Assembly (NCBI GenBank): GCA_947034895.1
Contig: OX344765.1
Span: 20,527,001-20,591,000, forward strand
DNA length: 64,000 bases
Origin: Rhytidiadelphus loreus
Taxonomy: Eukaryota; Streptophyta; Bryopsida; Hypnales; Hylocomiaceae
Direction: 5' to 3'
Both the position numbers and the translations under genes were made by a program. Below are positions 46,891 to 57,653 of the stretch, piece after piece. How positions within the stretch are numbered: position 1 is the stretch's first letter; every line of letters starts with the position of its first letter. Under the pieces are notes generated by a model. That model did no database searches. It was not told the DNA's origin and worked only from the letters and a program-made list of their open reading frames with translations.

Positions 46891-48660
46891 ATGGTAAAGC
46901 AAGTTGGATTCTGATATTCCTAATGAAAGTTATGTGTGGATGAAATCCGTACCTAATTCTATCCTAAAAACTTCATCCGTCAACTAAAAATAGCGAATTA
47001 ATGTGAAATAAATCTAAATTTCAGAGTTGAAAGGTTAATTAAGTTATCTAATGGAATTTTTAGAGAAAACCTAATTTTGACCTATTTTAAGATTTTTCAT
47101 CCAAAATTAGGTCAAAACTTCATCCACCCTTTAATCTTTCCAAATTAAAGTAATTTAAAAAGTAAAAGGTGGATTTAGAATCTTCAAAAGATTCTTTAAA
47201 AGATTATGTTTTCAAAAGATTCCCTAGTCGTGCCTTGAGAATATTCCTAATTGTTCTTTAATTAATCCTAATTCTAAGTTATTATTCTAATTTTAGTGAA
47301 TTTTTAGGGTTTTAGGGTTTTTATGAGTAAAGTGATTAATTAACTTCTTGTTAAGATAAAAAGTAAGAATTTAGAACTTTTAGAAGAAAACTTTTAAATG
47401 AATGAAAATTCCCCTGGGTTGGATGGAATTCGTTCCTTTAATAATTTTCAAGAGAATAAGTAGATAAATTAGGTTTTGACTTCCCCTAATTATTCTAATA
47501 TTTCCTAAGTTCCTAAATTAAATTAGATTCCTTTTGAGATTCTTTTGGATGAGATTACTATTTCGTTTTCCAAATTAATTCAAAGTTAATCTAATTATTA
47601 CCTTTACGATTTTAGTTAAATTTTCAAAGGTTTTCTAACAATTTAAATTCTACTAGCTATTGGATTCTTAATGGTTAATTTTGTTAGTTTTAATTTTCTA
47701 ATCTAAATTTTTAAAGAATGAAAGCAAAAGAAAAGACAAAAGATAAATTTTGAAATCATACCTCGGTATCAAGAATGTCGATCGTCCCGTCATCGCAAAA
47801 CACCATCATAATTGTCTCCTCGAAATTCTCCATTGTCTTTCATGAATTTGAAAGAAATCTTAGTATTATTGTTTCTAAACCTATCTAAAAAGTCCAAGTT
47901 TGTTAGTTTTGGCAATTTAAAACTAATCCTTTGATTTTAGGAAAATAAATTAAATGATAAATTTAATTCAATTTTCCCAAGTTTTCAATGAATAGTAGTT
48001 TTTATTCGATTGCCAAATTTTAAATAGTTATTTTGTTAAATATTCCAAGATATTAGTTGTTGTTTGTTTTTATTGTTTTGGCTTATTAGGCCTAATAAAA
48101 CAAATCCCCAAACTACAAACAAACAACTAATTTGGCTTTGGAATCCTAATTAATAACTAAAACCAACCGAATGAATAGTATTCTAATAAAATAATCTTAA
48201 ATAATCTAAAACAAATCTATCAATGAATAGGAAAAGGAATAAAAGGATGAACGACAATCCAAATGAATAGTAAAAAGAATAAAAACAATCCAAACAATTC
48301 CAACTTCAATAGTAAGATGCCAATGAAAACAATAAAATAATCAATCAAATTAATTAGGAAGATTCTCACCTTGATCCTTCGTTCTCCTTGGCTAACTTCT
48401 TATAATCCTTCTCCTTCCTTCACTTGTTGTTTTTGTTGTATTCTTGTTGATGGGGAGCTATGGTGGTTTATAATACTCATGTGTTTAAAGCAAATTCTTG
48501 GTGTTTGATTTTTCTCCCAAAAATAAAATTTTTTGTGCGTGGCAACAACCGCCTAGGCTTAGGTTTGTTTTATGAGTGATTATTCTCCTTAATTCCCAAG
48601 TAAGAATTCCTCTCTTAGACCCTTTGTTTCCCAACTGCATTGACTGTGAGTCTGCAAGAG
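46891..48660. other. AT-rich DNA, one possible short exon
   Basis: No long ORF. On the minus strand, 47,832-47,761 reads as a 24-codon ATG exon (MENFEETIMMVFCDDGTIDI...) ending in GAG|GTATGA, a plausible splice donor. Nothing convincing connects to it. The remainder is AT-rich. Confidence 0.3.
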
Positions 48661-48684
48661 ACTCCCAATACCCACAGACCCTAA

Positions 48685-48875
48685 AGCCTACAGGACCCCC
48701 GAAGCCCAACAAAACCCCCGAAACCCACAGACCCCGAAGCCCAACTGAACCTCCGAAACCCACAGACCCCGAAGCCCAACTGAACCTCCGAAACCCACAG
48801 ACCCCGAAGCCCAACTGAACCCCCGAAACCCACAGTCCCCCGACACCCAACAGAACCCCCGAACGGCCCTACTAC
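48685..48875. repeat. Minisatellite, 35-bp unit, about five copies
   Basis: The word CCCACAG recurs at 48,724, 48,759, 48,794 and 48,829, an exact 35-bp period, with a further diverged unit on the left. The unit is C-rich (ACCCCGAAGCCCAACTGAAC plus CTCCGAAACCCACAG). A 35-bp unit does not keep a reading frame, so open frames across it are incidental. Confidence 0.85.
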
Positions 48876-49237
48876 CTGCGACTGGCTGCGACTGCTGCGA
48901 CTGCCTTGAGAATCTCAACTGCAAGGCTGCAGTTTGAGGTTTTAAACCTTCAATTCTGAAATTGACAAAGGTTAGGGAATAACTGATCTTTTGATTGGTT
49001 TCCCTTAAAAACCAAACTAACTAATTTTTAATTAATTAAAAGGACAAGAATCCCTCCCTTAAGTAAAAGGTTAATTTGATTCTAATAGTTTTTTGGAGTG
49101 AATTCTTTTAAATTAACTAAAAGAACCTTCCAATTCTTAATAATTTTGATGAAATGTGATAACCAATAATTTCCTAATGGTCACTCAAAGGTATCCAACA
49201 CTTTAAATTCCTCACTTTTCCCAAGAAGTGTTTTAGA

Positions 49238-49445
49238 TTTTAAAGTCAAAGCTCCGCCGTGCGGGAGCAACCCCAAGAATTAATGGACAAATCAAAGTTT
49301 CAAGTACCCGTTTCCAGGTTTCAAAGTCAAGGCTCCGCCGTGTGGGAGCAACCCCAGGAATTAATGGACAAATCAAAGTTTCAAGTACCCGTTTCTAGGT
49401 TTCAAAGTCAAGGCTCCGCCGTGCGGGAGCAACCCCAGAAATTTA
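49238..49445 (+). repeat. Tandem repeat, 81-bp unit, about 2.5 copies
   Basis: GCTCCGCCGT recurs at 49,251, 49,332 and 49,413, an exact 81-bp period. Because 81 is divisible by three, one plus frame stays open and encodes a 27-residue repeat (unit includes EQPQELMDKSKFQVPVSRF). Whether it is translated is unknown; the flanking frame is short. Confidence 0.85.
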
Positions 49446-49490
49446 GCAGTACCCAAGGTTCCAAACTAGTATTTTGAAAACTTAATTCTT

Positions 49491-49610
49491 AAAGGAGGTA
49501 CACATGACAGTGTTTAACCGAACATTAAAAACTAATTCCCAAAATTCAAAGCAAAGTTCTAGTTTAATCACTAAAGGAGGTACACATGACAGTGTTTAAC
49601 CGAACATTAG
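49491..49610 (+). repeat. 37-bp direct duplication, 82 bp apart
   Basis: A 37-bp segment starting AAAGGAGGTACACATGACAG is present at 49,491 and again at 49,573 with no visible difference. Another short direct repeat (TTGGGGCTTGAAGCCTCC) occurs near 49,820 and again near 49,920. The 49.2-50.0 kb stretch is therefore dense in local duplications. Confidence 0.8.
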
Positions 49611-49999
49611 CAATTATTCAAACCAAACACCCGTTATACAACGAGTTTTGGCACGTGGTGATGCTCAAAATCTTTTGGCAAGGTTTAGCCTTGCCGCTTT
49701 AAAGTTTTAAGTTCACAAACTATTCTCAATTCATACAATTGGTTGGTTAGTATCCAAAAGAACAATAAAATCAACTTAGAGTTTGGGAACTACTCCCACA
49801 ACTCCCAAAATATCAAAGATTTGGGGCTTGAAGCCTCCAAATTCAAGAAATAAGTTAGTTAACACAAACAACACTAGAGTTAGGGGATTTCTTCCACCTA
49901 AACTCTTGAAAAGCAAAGTTTTGGGGCTTGAAGCCTCCAAATTCAAACAAGAAAAGAAAACAAAGCTTTGAAGGGGCCCTCCGGACCTTCAAAGTACAA

Positions 50000-51660
50000 G
50001 AGAATAGAAGAAAATAGAAGAAAAGAGCCAAAATTTGGCTTTAAAAAGTGCTCCGACAAGTGTCGGTAGCACGACAAGAGCAACAACAAGAATGAAACAA
50101 AGAAATGAGGGCCACGAACAACCTCAAGGAAGGGCCTTATATACTCGCTCCCGACCCCCTCCGATAAGTTGTTCGTAAAATTATCTTTACTTTCAATCTA
50201 GATATTTTGCTAAACTACTTAAATGTATTTTCTAAATAATCTTTGTTTAATGGGAAGGAAGGTTCTCAAGCGAGTTCCTTCTAGGCCCTAAATGGCCCTA
50301 GAATCTTTTCCTAAATCAAATATTTGATTTTCCCAAAAATATTTTGAAAACCTACCTAATTAACTAAGATATTTTGTGTTTTAATCTAGGGTTAGTTCTA
50401 AATTGTCTTTCTTTAGTCCAAAAGATGGCTTCTTACGCAAGACAAGTATCTTGGGCAAATCCAATCTTCGATTTTACAAGAGATATTTGCAAAATCCACC
50501 CAGATTAATCCAAAATTACCTTTTAAAAGTCAAACTAAGGGCTGACCCTCTCTATCTTTTGAGGGACAACTCAAAACTGAAAACAAACTGCGCCATCGCG
50601 TTCAGAAGACCCCAATTAGCCTAAGATACCCCTTACCCCTACCTCTCCAGCCGTTTTAAAGCGCAATTTTGAGTCACGGTAACTCAGAACAAAAGTTAAA
50701 AAGCTAACTTTTGGAGTTTGTGTCTTTTGATGAAACTGTCGGTCTTGGGTGGTTTAGAATATTCGTGGGAGTAAGAATTGACCCTTGAAACGCTCCGTTC
50801 GGACACCGCTAGCTCCTGGTTCGTTGATCAACCCGTCGCCAAGTTGTAAATTCTTGTAAAATTCGTTGTCGGTCCTAATTCTGGTACTTGGGAATGTCGG
50901 AATGTCTTCAAACTTGACAGGGCTCTTTATTGGCACACAAAACACTATTCTAATTTTTAGTGAGATTTTACCGCAACATTGATAATTTCTAGGAATTTAC
51001 GAATGCAGTTTTAAGCGGTTGACTTCCCATGGAGTCATTGTGGAGTTTTGTAAAATCCTGAAACTTTTGGGCAATCTTGTACAAGATGTCCATCAACTAA
51101 GGGCAAAACCAAATCTCCAATAAGAATGTTATTTTTAGCAATTCTTTAATAATTTCCACCCGGGAGGGAAATTATTCTTGATACCGGGGGAATCTTGGAT
51201 GATCGAGCTTCTATTTGACCTCCTGGCATGCTTTGACCTAGAAAAGCACCTCTCTATATGTTCCAATCATCATTTCCTCCATCTTGATCTGTGAATAACT
51301 GTATTTCTCAAAATTACCTGCAAACAATAAATCTAACTCTTTCGAATTGGATTTGGACTGACTCTGACTAAATTCTAACTTTTAACCAGTTTGTTACATG
51401 TATACTTATAGGTGTTGTATTACATGAACAAGACACTAGGACTGGTTAACTCTCAAATTCTCACATCGCTCGGAATTACTGACTTAACTACTTATTTATA
51501 CTAATAAGACCTAAAATTAGTGAAAATGTAACGTCTTACGTGTTTCACGCATTTAAGGCTATGACACACCTCTTTGGTAGGGACTTCTACCAAAACCCAC
51601 AATAATTGTATTTTATATGTTTTTTCCTATTTTTCACTTAAAAATTAACTAAAAATCGCG
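50000..51660. other. AT-rich DNA, no gene recognised
   Basis: A TATATACTCG word at about 50,138 resembles a TATA box, and the plus frame around 51,170 contains ILDTGG, which recalls an aspartic-protease DTG triad. Neither is supported by neighbours. No domain-bearing ORF was found. Confidence 0.4.
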
Positions 51661-53767
51661 AAAAATAAGTTTAGAGTTTCAAGTGCCAACTTGAGGGCTC
51701 ATAGGAGCCAAAGACGCGCGCTTCATGGAAGTGCCACGACAGGGTACCATTTTTGAACGACGACACGACGAGCGCAGAAAGTGGCGACGGCCAACCTACA
51801 CAGGACAACCACTTCCATGTTCTGAAGTTAGAACCACAACATTCATGGTCTCGCTTTCCTTCACTGTGGCAATGGAAATGTGCAAGCACACGTCTTGTTC
51901 GGACTCACGAATTTGCACGGTACTTCCTTTACGTTGACCCCATTTTCTGGCAATTGCCGAACGTCCATGTGCAAGTTGTATGAAACTATGGCATACTACT
52001 CATTCATGTGTAGCAATAATTTTCTATGCTAGAAGACTACCTATAACAATGCGTGACTAGTAATTTGCACTTTGCAGTCTATGAACAACATGTCTGACTA
52101 CACCGACAATACAAAGCAAACAATTGACAAAGTCCCACATATTCTTGTTCATGTTCCTCTCGGAAGGAGTAATGTATGGCTGGTTCTGTATGACACAATA
52201 CATCCTACGGCGAACAGAATTGAAAGAGCAGAATTAAGAAAAAAAATGCGCATGTGCACTATGTACGATGGTCTACGGCTACAACAGTTTACGCTTTCGT
52301 GAAGGAGGGATTGCCCAACCAATTTCCCCCAACACAAAATTTTAGGCATCACCTTCTCCAGAAGAATCAGAAGTGCACACACAATGAGGAGGACTCCTGT
52401 GTACGGGACCAGCCGGACGTCCTCTACGAAGGTAAAGCACAGTGTTGCAATAGAAAAGAAGAAAGCAAAGGCGTTGTGTGAAACATGCACTAAGAACAAT
52501 GTATATAGGAACAGATGTGAGCTTGGAACCTACAACAACGTACGTCCTATTACCGTGGCACCTATTGCCGTGCACGCCTCTGCGCTATGACCTATGGCGC
52601 AATACACAAAATAAATGGGACGGCAATGCCTCGGCGCAAGAATCCGTGCAAATTTTGCTTTCCATTGAATAGAACACAATGGCAATGGAATTTAAAGCAG
52701 CAAAACTATGAAGAATGCGTGCTAGGGTTACCAAAAATGGCGTACCGGAAATGATCGTTCGGCGGTGCAGGGAGGCATCCACCAAATTGGCAAAGCATTT
52801 GCCATCCCTAGGAGTTTTATCGGCAGTGCAGAATCAAAATCCTTTACAGCAAGAGCATCTGTATGCACGAAAGTTTCATTACATGTGAACAATGCAATCT
52901 GCTGCACGAAGTCGTCGAAAACACGGACAGCTGCCTCCGTGACGTTCGAATTAGGGTCTCTCCATGCAGGTACTTGTCGCTCACAAATTGAAAGTGTGTT
53001 GTCATGCTGTCCTATAGAATTCACTGCCATAGCACACTGCAAACACTCTTGTCCGGACAAGTAGTTGCCGCAATGAGGTTGGGCTGCAATGGAGAGCACA
53101 AAATGTGTACACTTCCTTCTCACATGACTAAGTCAAGTGCTGCAGACGTGGAATGGACACGGCTTCTGCATTGCAGACAACAGAAAAGTCGAGGACGTTG
53201 TCCACGGCGTTCGTGTGGACGTCACGAGCAATGTCCCTGTGTTACAACGAATGTCTTCATGTCCCTTTCTGCACGTCAGTGGACACGACTGTGCCCGCTC
53301 AGCTGTTCTCCTAAGCCAGCGTGCATGTGCTTCCTTCCAAACATGCAAAGATGACAATACTATGCATTTCCCTGTGTTCAGATGTAGGACTTTGTAAAAG
53401 CATCGGTGAATGTTGCTTTGAAGTAGTATTCTGTATGAGTGGCCATGTAGTGAGGAGAGGTTGCACATCTGGTCAGCCTGACCATTTCTTTGCTCTGCTT
53501 TTGCAAAAAGGACTATAAGATTTTGTGCAGCATTGTTATAAGCAGTTTGTTCCTGTCTTGTAGGTTAGTGAACCTGTGCCTGAAGACGTCGTTGTGCACG
53601 TCCAACGCAAAGTGCAACGCACCCTGTTCTTGCGGACGTCAATACAAATGTCAACGAGGGTGTCTAGTGTCACAAACGTGTTAAAGGAAACGCTGTAGTG
53701 CACATCCTTCCGCATGTCGCCCTCTTGTGGGATTCGTTACACCAGAGTACAACGACCACAGTAATAC
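51661..53767. other. Upstream part of the second CACTA-like region, possible decayed exons
   Basis: Several frames look partly protein-like: plus 51,753-51,983 (includes KLEPQHSWSRFPSLWQWKC), plus 52,077-52,302 after a TTTGCAG (HVPLGRSNVWLVLYDT), and minus 52,728-53,123. They cannot be joined into one gene and I recognise no domain. By analogy with the 12-kb CACTA, an accessory gene would be expected here. Confidence 0.25.
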
Positions 53768-54184
53768 ATGGATGACAGTGAGTATGAGAATGTGCGCACT
53801 TCAACACAGGGCATGAGCGCCGGAGGTGCTGTGCCTGGCATGTTATTGGGGCCACAAGATTTGCACAGTCACAAGTCCTTGGATGACACTTCTGTGGGGG
53901 ACTATGTACATGCCCATGAAGAATATTGTCCGCAGAACTTAGAGGACCACTTCAACACGTACCTGGAAGACTTAGTTTCCCTATATACTACGCACATGTA
54001 TTACTTAGAGCGGGGTATTGTAGGCGGTATGGATTTCCAGCGAAGTAGCATTGATGATGTGTACAACCAGAACCTGTACTGCATGTCATGGTTCTATGAC
54101 GGCTGCTACCCCTTTGAGCAATGGGAAGAAGACTATGACAATTGGTTGTATGAGCGAGTTCTTTTGGCTATGGCTGAAACATAG
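53768..54184 (+). CDS. Hypothetical acidic 138-residue ORF
   Basis: ATG ORF starting MDDSEYENVRTS and ending LLAMAET, rich in Asp, Glu and Tyr (for example EQWEEDYDNWLYERV), with no signal peptide or membrane segment. The steady acidic and aromatic composition looks more like a protein than the chance frames around it, but I recognise no family. It lies about 1.7 kb upstream of the second TNP2 fragment on the same strand and could be an exon of an accessory protein of that element. Confidence 0.35.
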   Translation: MDDSEYENVRTSTQGMSAGGAVPGMLLGPQDLHSHKSLDDTSVGDYVHAHEEYCPQNLEDHFNTYLEDLVSLYTTHMYYLERGIVGGMDFQRSSIDDVYNQNLYCMSWFYDGCYPFEQWEEDYDNWLYERVLLAMAET

Positions 54185-55860
54185 TTCCGTAGGTGCACTT
54201 CACAGCCGCTTCATTGTATGGTTGCTTTTGTATTGTAAGCATGGCATTTTTGCACGTACTGAATTTCAGCTTGCCATGCTTTACTCAGCAGGCCTTGAAA
54301 CTCTCTACCGCAGTGCTGTCATTCTGTAAGTGACAAGTAATATGAAGAAGAACGTAAAACACGGCAGGGCCAAGTGGGCAGACATTGTTGATAATGGTGC
54401 TACATGTGATTACTTCCAAATTTTTGTAGTTCTTTTAGACTGTGTAAAACGTCAAACTATTAAAGTGACATGAAGTTGCAGGAGACATGATGCCGTACAC
54501 AAAACACTGAATTTCTTTCCAATGTTACTTTGCAGTATAGCATGTCATTTCTTCTGAGAGAACCTTTCGACGAAGAGTAGTGCATGAATAGTACACTTTT
54601 TTATATAATTGTTTATGACCACACAGTATGCCATTATGTATTGCACATATGGAATCGTAGCCGTTTATGCGAAGTCCTGAAGCTCTTGTGTATGCTGGCT
54701 ATTGCAGCGGATTCTGAAAGGAGCACAGTCATTTCGTTGAAGAACTCACATTTCTCCGTACTGGTGCGTGTTCTCATCTTCCCGTCAGCATGCATGCTCA
54801 GTTACAACATGTGCGCACTTGCACTGCAATCCAACAAATGAAGGTGTACAACATTATGAACTACACTGAATCAATGTTCAGTCCTTTGTCGTACATGAAA
54901 GTTTGAGAGTACAGACATACAACAAGGACTGAAATGTATAGTACTCTTGTAGTCGACGAGTGTATCGTGAATGGTGATTGTTGACAATGTTAGTGAAGCA
55001 TGGTAGAGCAAGAAGGATGCATCCTTTGAATGCTATCGACCTTCGTTGAGCAGCGCGTCACACAGCCCGTAATTTTGGACACTGTCTACAGTTATGTCCC
55101 CTGTGACTGCTGTTGCACTGAGAGTGTAGAACACCAATTTTTAATATTCTGACTTCTTTTGATTTATATACAGCGCATGACGATGCTACGATGAACGAGT
55201 AGTATTATGTACAGAATAAGTTTGAAGGTTATATGCCGTCATCTGAATAGACATTGTTGCCTTCATGGTCAATCGGGAATCACATATGTGAGCCTCAGTG
55301 TACATATATAGCAAGTGCAGTGCTTCTGAAAATATGTTTTGGAACAACGAAACTTGTAATTCGTAAGCGAACTGAGAGCATACAAGATGTATTCATCCTG
55401 GAAAGTATAACTTCTGAAAAGCTGTTGCGAACCACAAATGTGTAAGACTGTAAGTCATGGTAACGTACGCGGAATCAAAGTACTTCTGTATGCAATGGAC
55501 TTGCCATGTGTTCCACATTTAGCGCACATGTTCATTCAATCGCTAGAACCACTAACAATGTTCATTTGGTCTATGAATTGCAGTGCATGGACTACGACAG
55601 TGTCTGCCTCCAACATACAATCCAACGCACAGAGCGCCAAATTTTGTGAACATGTATGCACAGTACTTGCATTTCTAAAGTGCCTTGACAAGTAGTGTAA
55701 GCAAAATGTCTATGTTCATGCGCAGCTAAAGACATGCATGTTCATGACGCATTTTCTGTATGTGCAGTACGAAGACCTCTGCTTCTATCTACATAGTTCC
55801 TGCATTGCTGAGGAAAGAAGACGTGCAGAGGAGTACATGTGTACATTATTTTAAATCACA
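54185..55860. other. Uncoded block upstream of the second TNP2
   Basis: CATG- and ATGTAC-rich sequence like 24.5-28.9 kb. No ORF with recognisable content and no clear CACTA terminus. Confidence 0.4.
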
Positions 55861-57158
55861 ATGCCTGAATTGCGCAAGCGGGCAACAAGAGTGCGCATCG
55901 CCAGTGATGGTCGCACACTCCGACACATCCCAGCAGGTGACCTAATTCTGCAAACCGAGTTGCGAGTGGCAACGGAGTTGAATGTGCCTGCGTTTCTCTG
56001 TCCTTGCTAGGACTGTCATGGAGGTTTACGAAAAAGCATAGCCATGATACGCAAACATCATGCTTCTGTTGGCGGCGATCCATTTCTGACGAAGTCTATG
56101 ATTGGTGGGGACCCACCCGAGGGATATCCTGTTCGTGGCATTTGGGTGGAAGATGTGGCGTATGATGACGACATTGTAGAAGACAACGAACCTTCGGATG
56201 TTGAGAATGCTGATGTAGTAGAGGATGTAGTGGACGTTGAGGGCGGTGACTCATGCATTGACGAAGAGCCTGTATTAGACGAGTACCACGACGTACAGAG
56301 GCAAGTGATGGAGGCCTTTGATCGAAGAGATGCTTTGCACAGGGAGACTATTCCAGTTGACAATGTGCCGGAGAATGATGACACTGAGAGTGACGGCGTG
56401 GACGGCTTAGAGGATTTGTACAAGCAAGCAACGATGCCGTTGTATGCAGGCGCAAAGACAAGTGTTGTTTCAGCAATTGTTGTGATAATGAACATGTGCC
56501 TTGTCTTTCGCGTCAGCAACAAATTCACTGACGAGTTGCTCCATTATTTGTCAGAAGACATGTTGCCCGCTGGAAATAAACTTCCCAGTAGTCATTATGC
56601 AGCACGCAAGACGATTCGGCAGTTGGGTTTGAACTACCATAATATACATGCATGCCCAAATGGATGTGTGTTGTATGATGGTGAAGACGCGGCACTAGAC
56701 AATTGTCCAAAGTGTCAGAAGTCTCGCTGGTTGGAAGGAAGCCATACAATTCCTGCAAAGGTCATTCGTCACTTTCCATTGATACCTCGCTTAAAGCGCA
56801 TGTGGCGATCAGCAGAGATAGCAGAGATGTTGACCGGGTACACTAAACATGTCAGCGATGACGGTATAATGAGGTCAGTTGTGGACAGTCCTGCATGGAA
56901 GCACATTGATGAAGATGCTGCGTTTGGCAACTTCGGCGTTGAAAAGAGGAATATGCGCCTGGCTTTAGCATTGGACGGCGTCAATCCATTCAAATTGAGC
57001 AACACCAATTGGTCAACGTGGCCAGTGCTCATATTGATATACAACTTCGAGCCATGGTTTGTAACGAAGAAGTTCTTCATTTCACTCTACATTCTCATCT
57101 CTGGGAAGCATTCACCGACATCGAGGAACATAGGTGTTTTCCTACCAACGGTGCTAGA
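55861..57158 (+). pseudogene. tnp2: Second TNP2-like CACTA transposase, 3'-truncated, one in-frame TAG
   Basis: The frame starts at ATG 55,861 (MPELRKRATRVRIAS) and gives FLCPC-stop-DCHGG, the CPCxxC motif of the TNP2 N-terminus with TAG at 56,008-56,010 where Gln would fit. The frame then stays open through an acidic stretch and the Transposase_21 core: HNIHACPNGCVLY, CPKCQKSRW, VIRHFPLIPRLKRMW and candidate first catalytic Asp372 in LALDGVNPF. Homology ends abruptly after FLPTVLD near 57,158, before the second catalytic Asp. What follows (GAGCG-rich) is foreign. DUF4218 and DUF4216 are missing and do not reappear to the right in this window. It is clearly diverged from the 35.3-39.5 kb copy and represents a different family. 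Confidence 0.85.
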
Positions 57159-57653
57159 TTGTGAGCGTGTGAGCGCGAGCCTGCGAGCGTTGAGCAGGAA
57201 GTATGTGAGCGCGGAGTTATGAAATTATAAAAAACTGAGTAATATTTCAAAAAATAGAATTTTTTTAATAATTATTATAAAACTTACTATTTCGAGTAAA
57301 TTTTAGTACACAATGACCGTGGACCTATGACCGTGGACTTAGCACCATGGGCCAGTTACCGTGGACTTAGCACCCATGACTTCTTACCATGGATCTATTA
57401 CCGTGGTTATGTACAATTTGTATAAATTTTTGAATTTTAATCATTGGTTATAGTAATAGAAGTATATATTGTGAAAGACAAACAGATGACCTATAGGAAA
57501 ATGCAAATTTTGATTGAAAATAGGCTGTACTGAATACTTCAAGAAATTACTGTATTTGTCCAAATACAAAATGGTACTTCTGAAGCTAGACATCTAACTT
57601 TAGTCTACAGTCCTTCAATCATTAACACCGATCACTTAGGTATTGTTGGACTT
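57159..57653. other. Junction segment with GAGCG repeats
   Basis: Begins right where the TNP2 frame loses homology, with TGTGAGCG repeated twice and again near 57,203, then AT-rich DNA. It looks like the end of an element inserted into or fused to the CACTA fragment. No inverse of this end was found near 62-64 kb. Confidence 0.4.
57315..57412 (+). repeat. Tandem array, 14-bp unit, seven copies
   Basis: Seven consecutive 14-bp units, consensus close to TACCGTGGACTTAG, start at 57,315, 57,329, 57,343, 57,357, 57,371, 57,385 and 57,399 without indels. Two 14-bp units of a different sequence (GGCCCATAGTATAA type) lie at 62,280-62,307, just past the other end of the gene pair. Confidence 0.88.

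Noticed and set aside
48485..48924. Gly/Phe/Val-rich minus ORFs
   Set aside because: Produced by the 35-bp minisatellite, whose unit is not a multiple of three.
51169..51195. ILDTGG as an aspartic-protease active site
   Set aside because: Only the triad is present; no flanking protease or reverse transcriptase sequence in any frame.
57315..57412. CRISPR-like array
   Set aside because: Units are contiguous 14-mers with no spacers, in a eukaryotic transposon setting.
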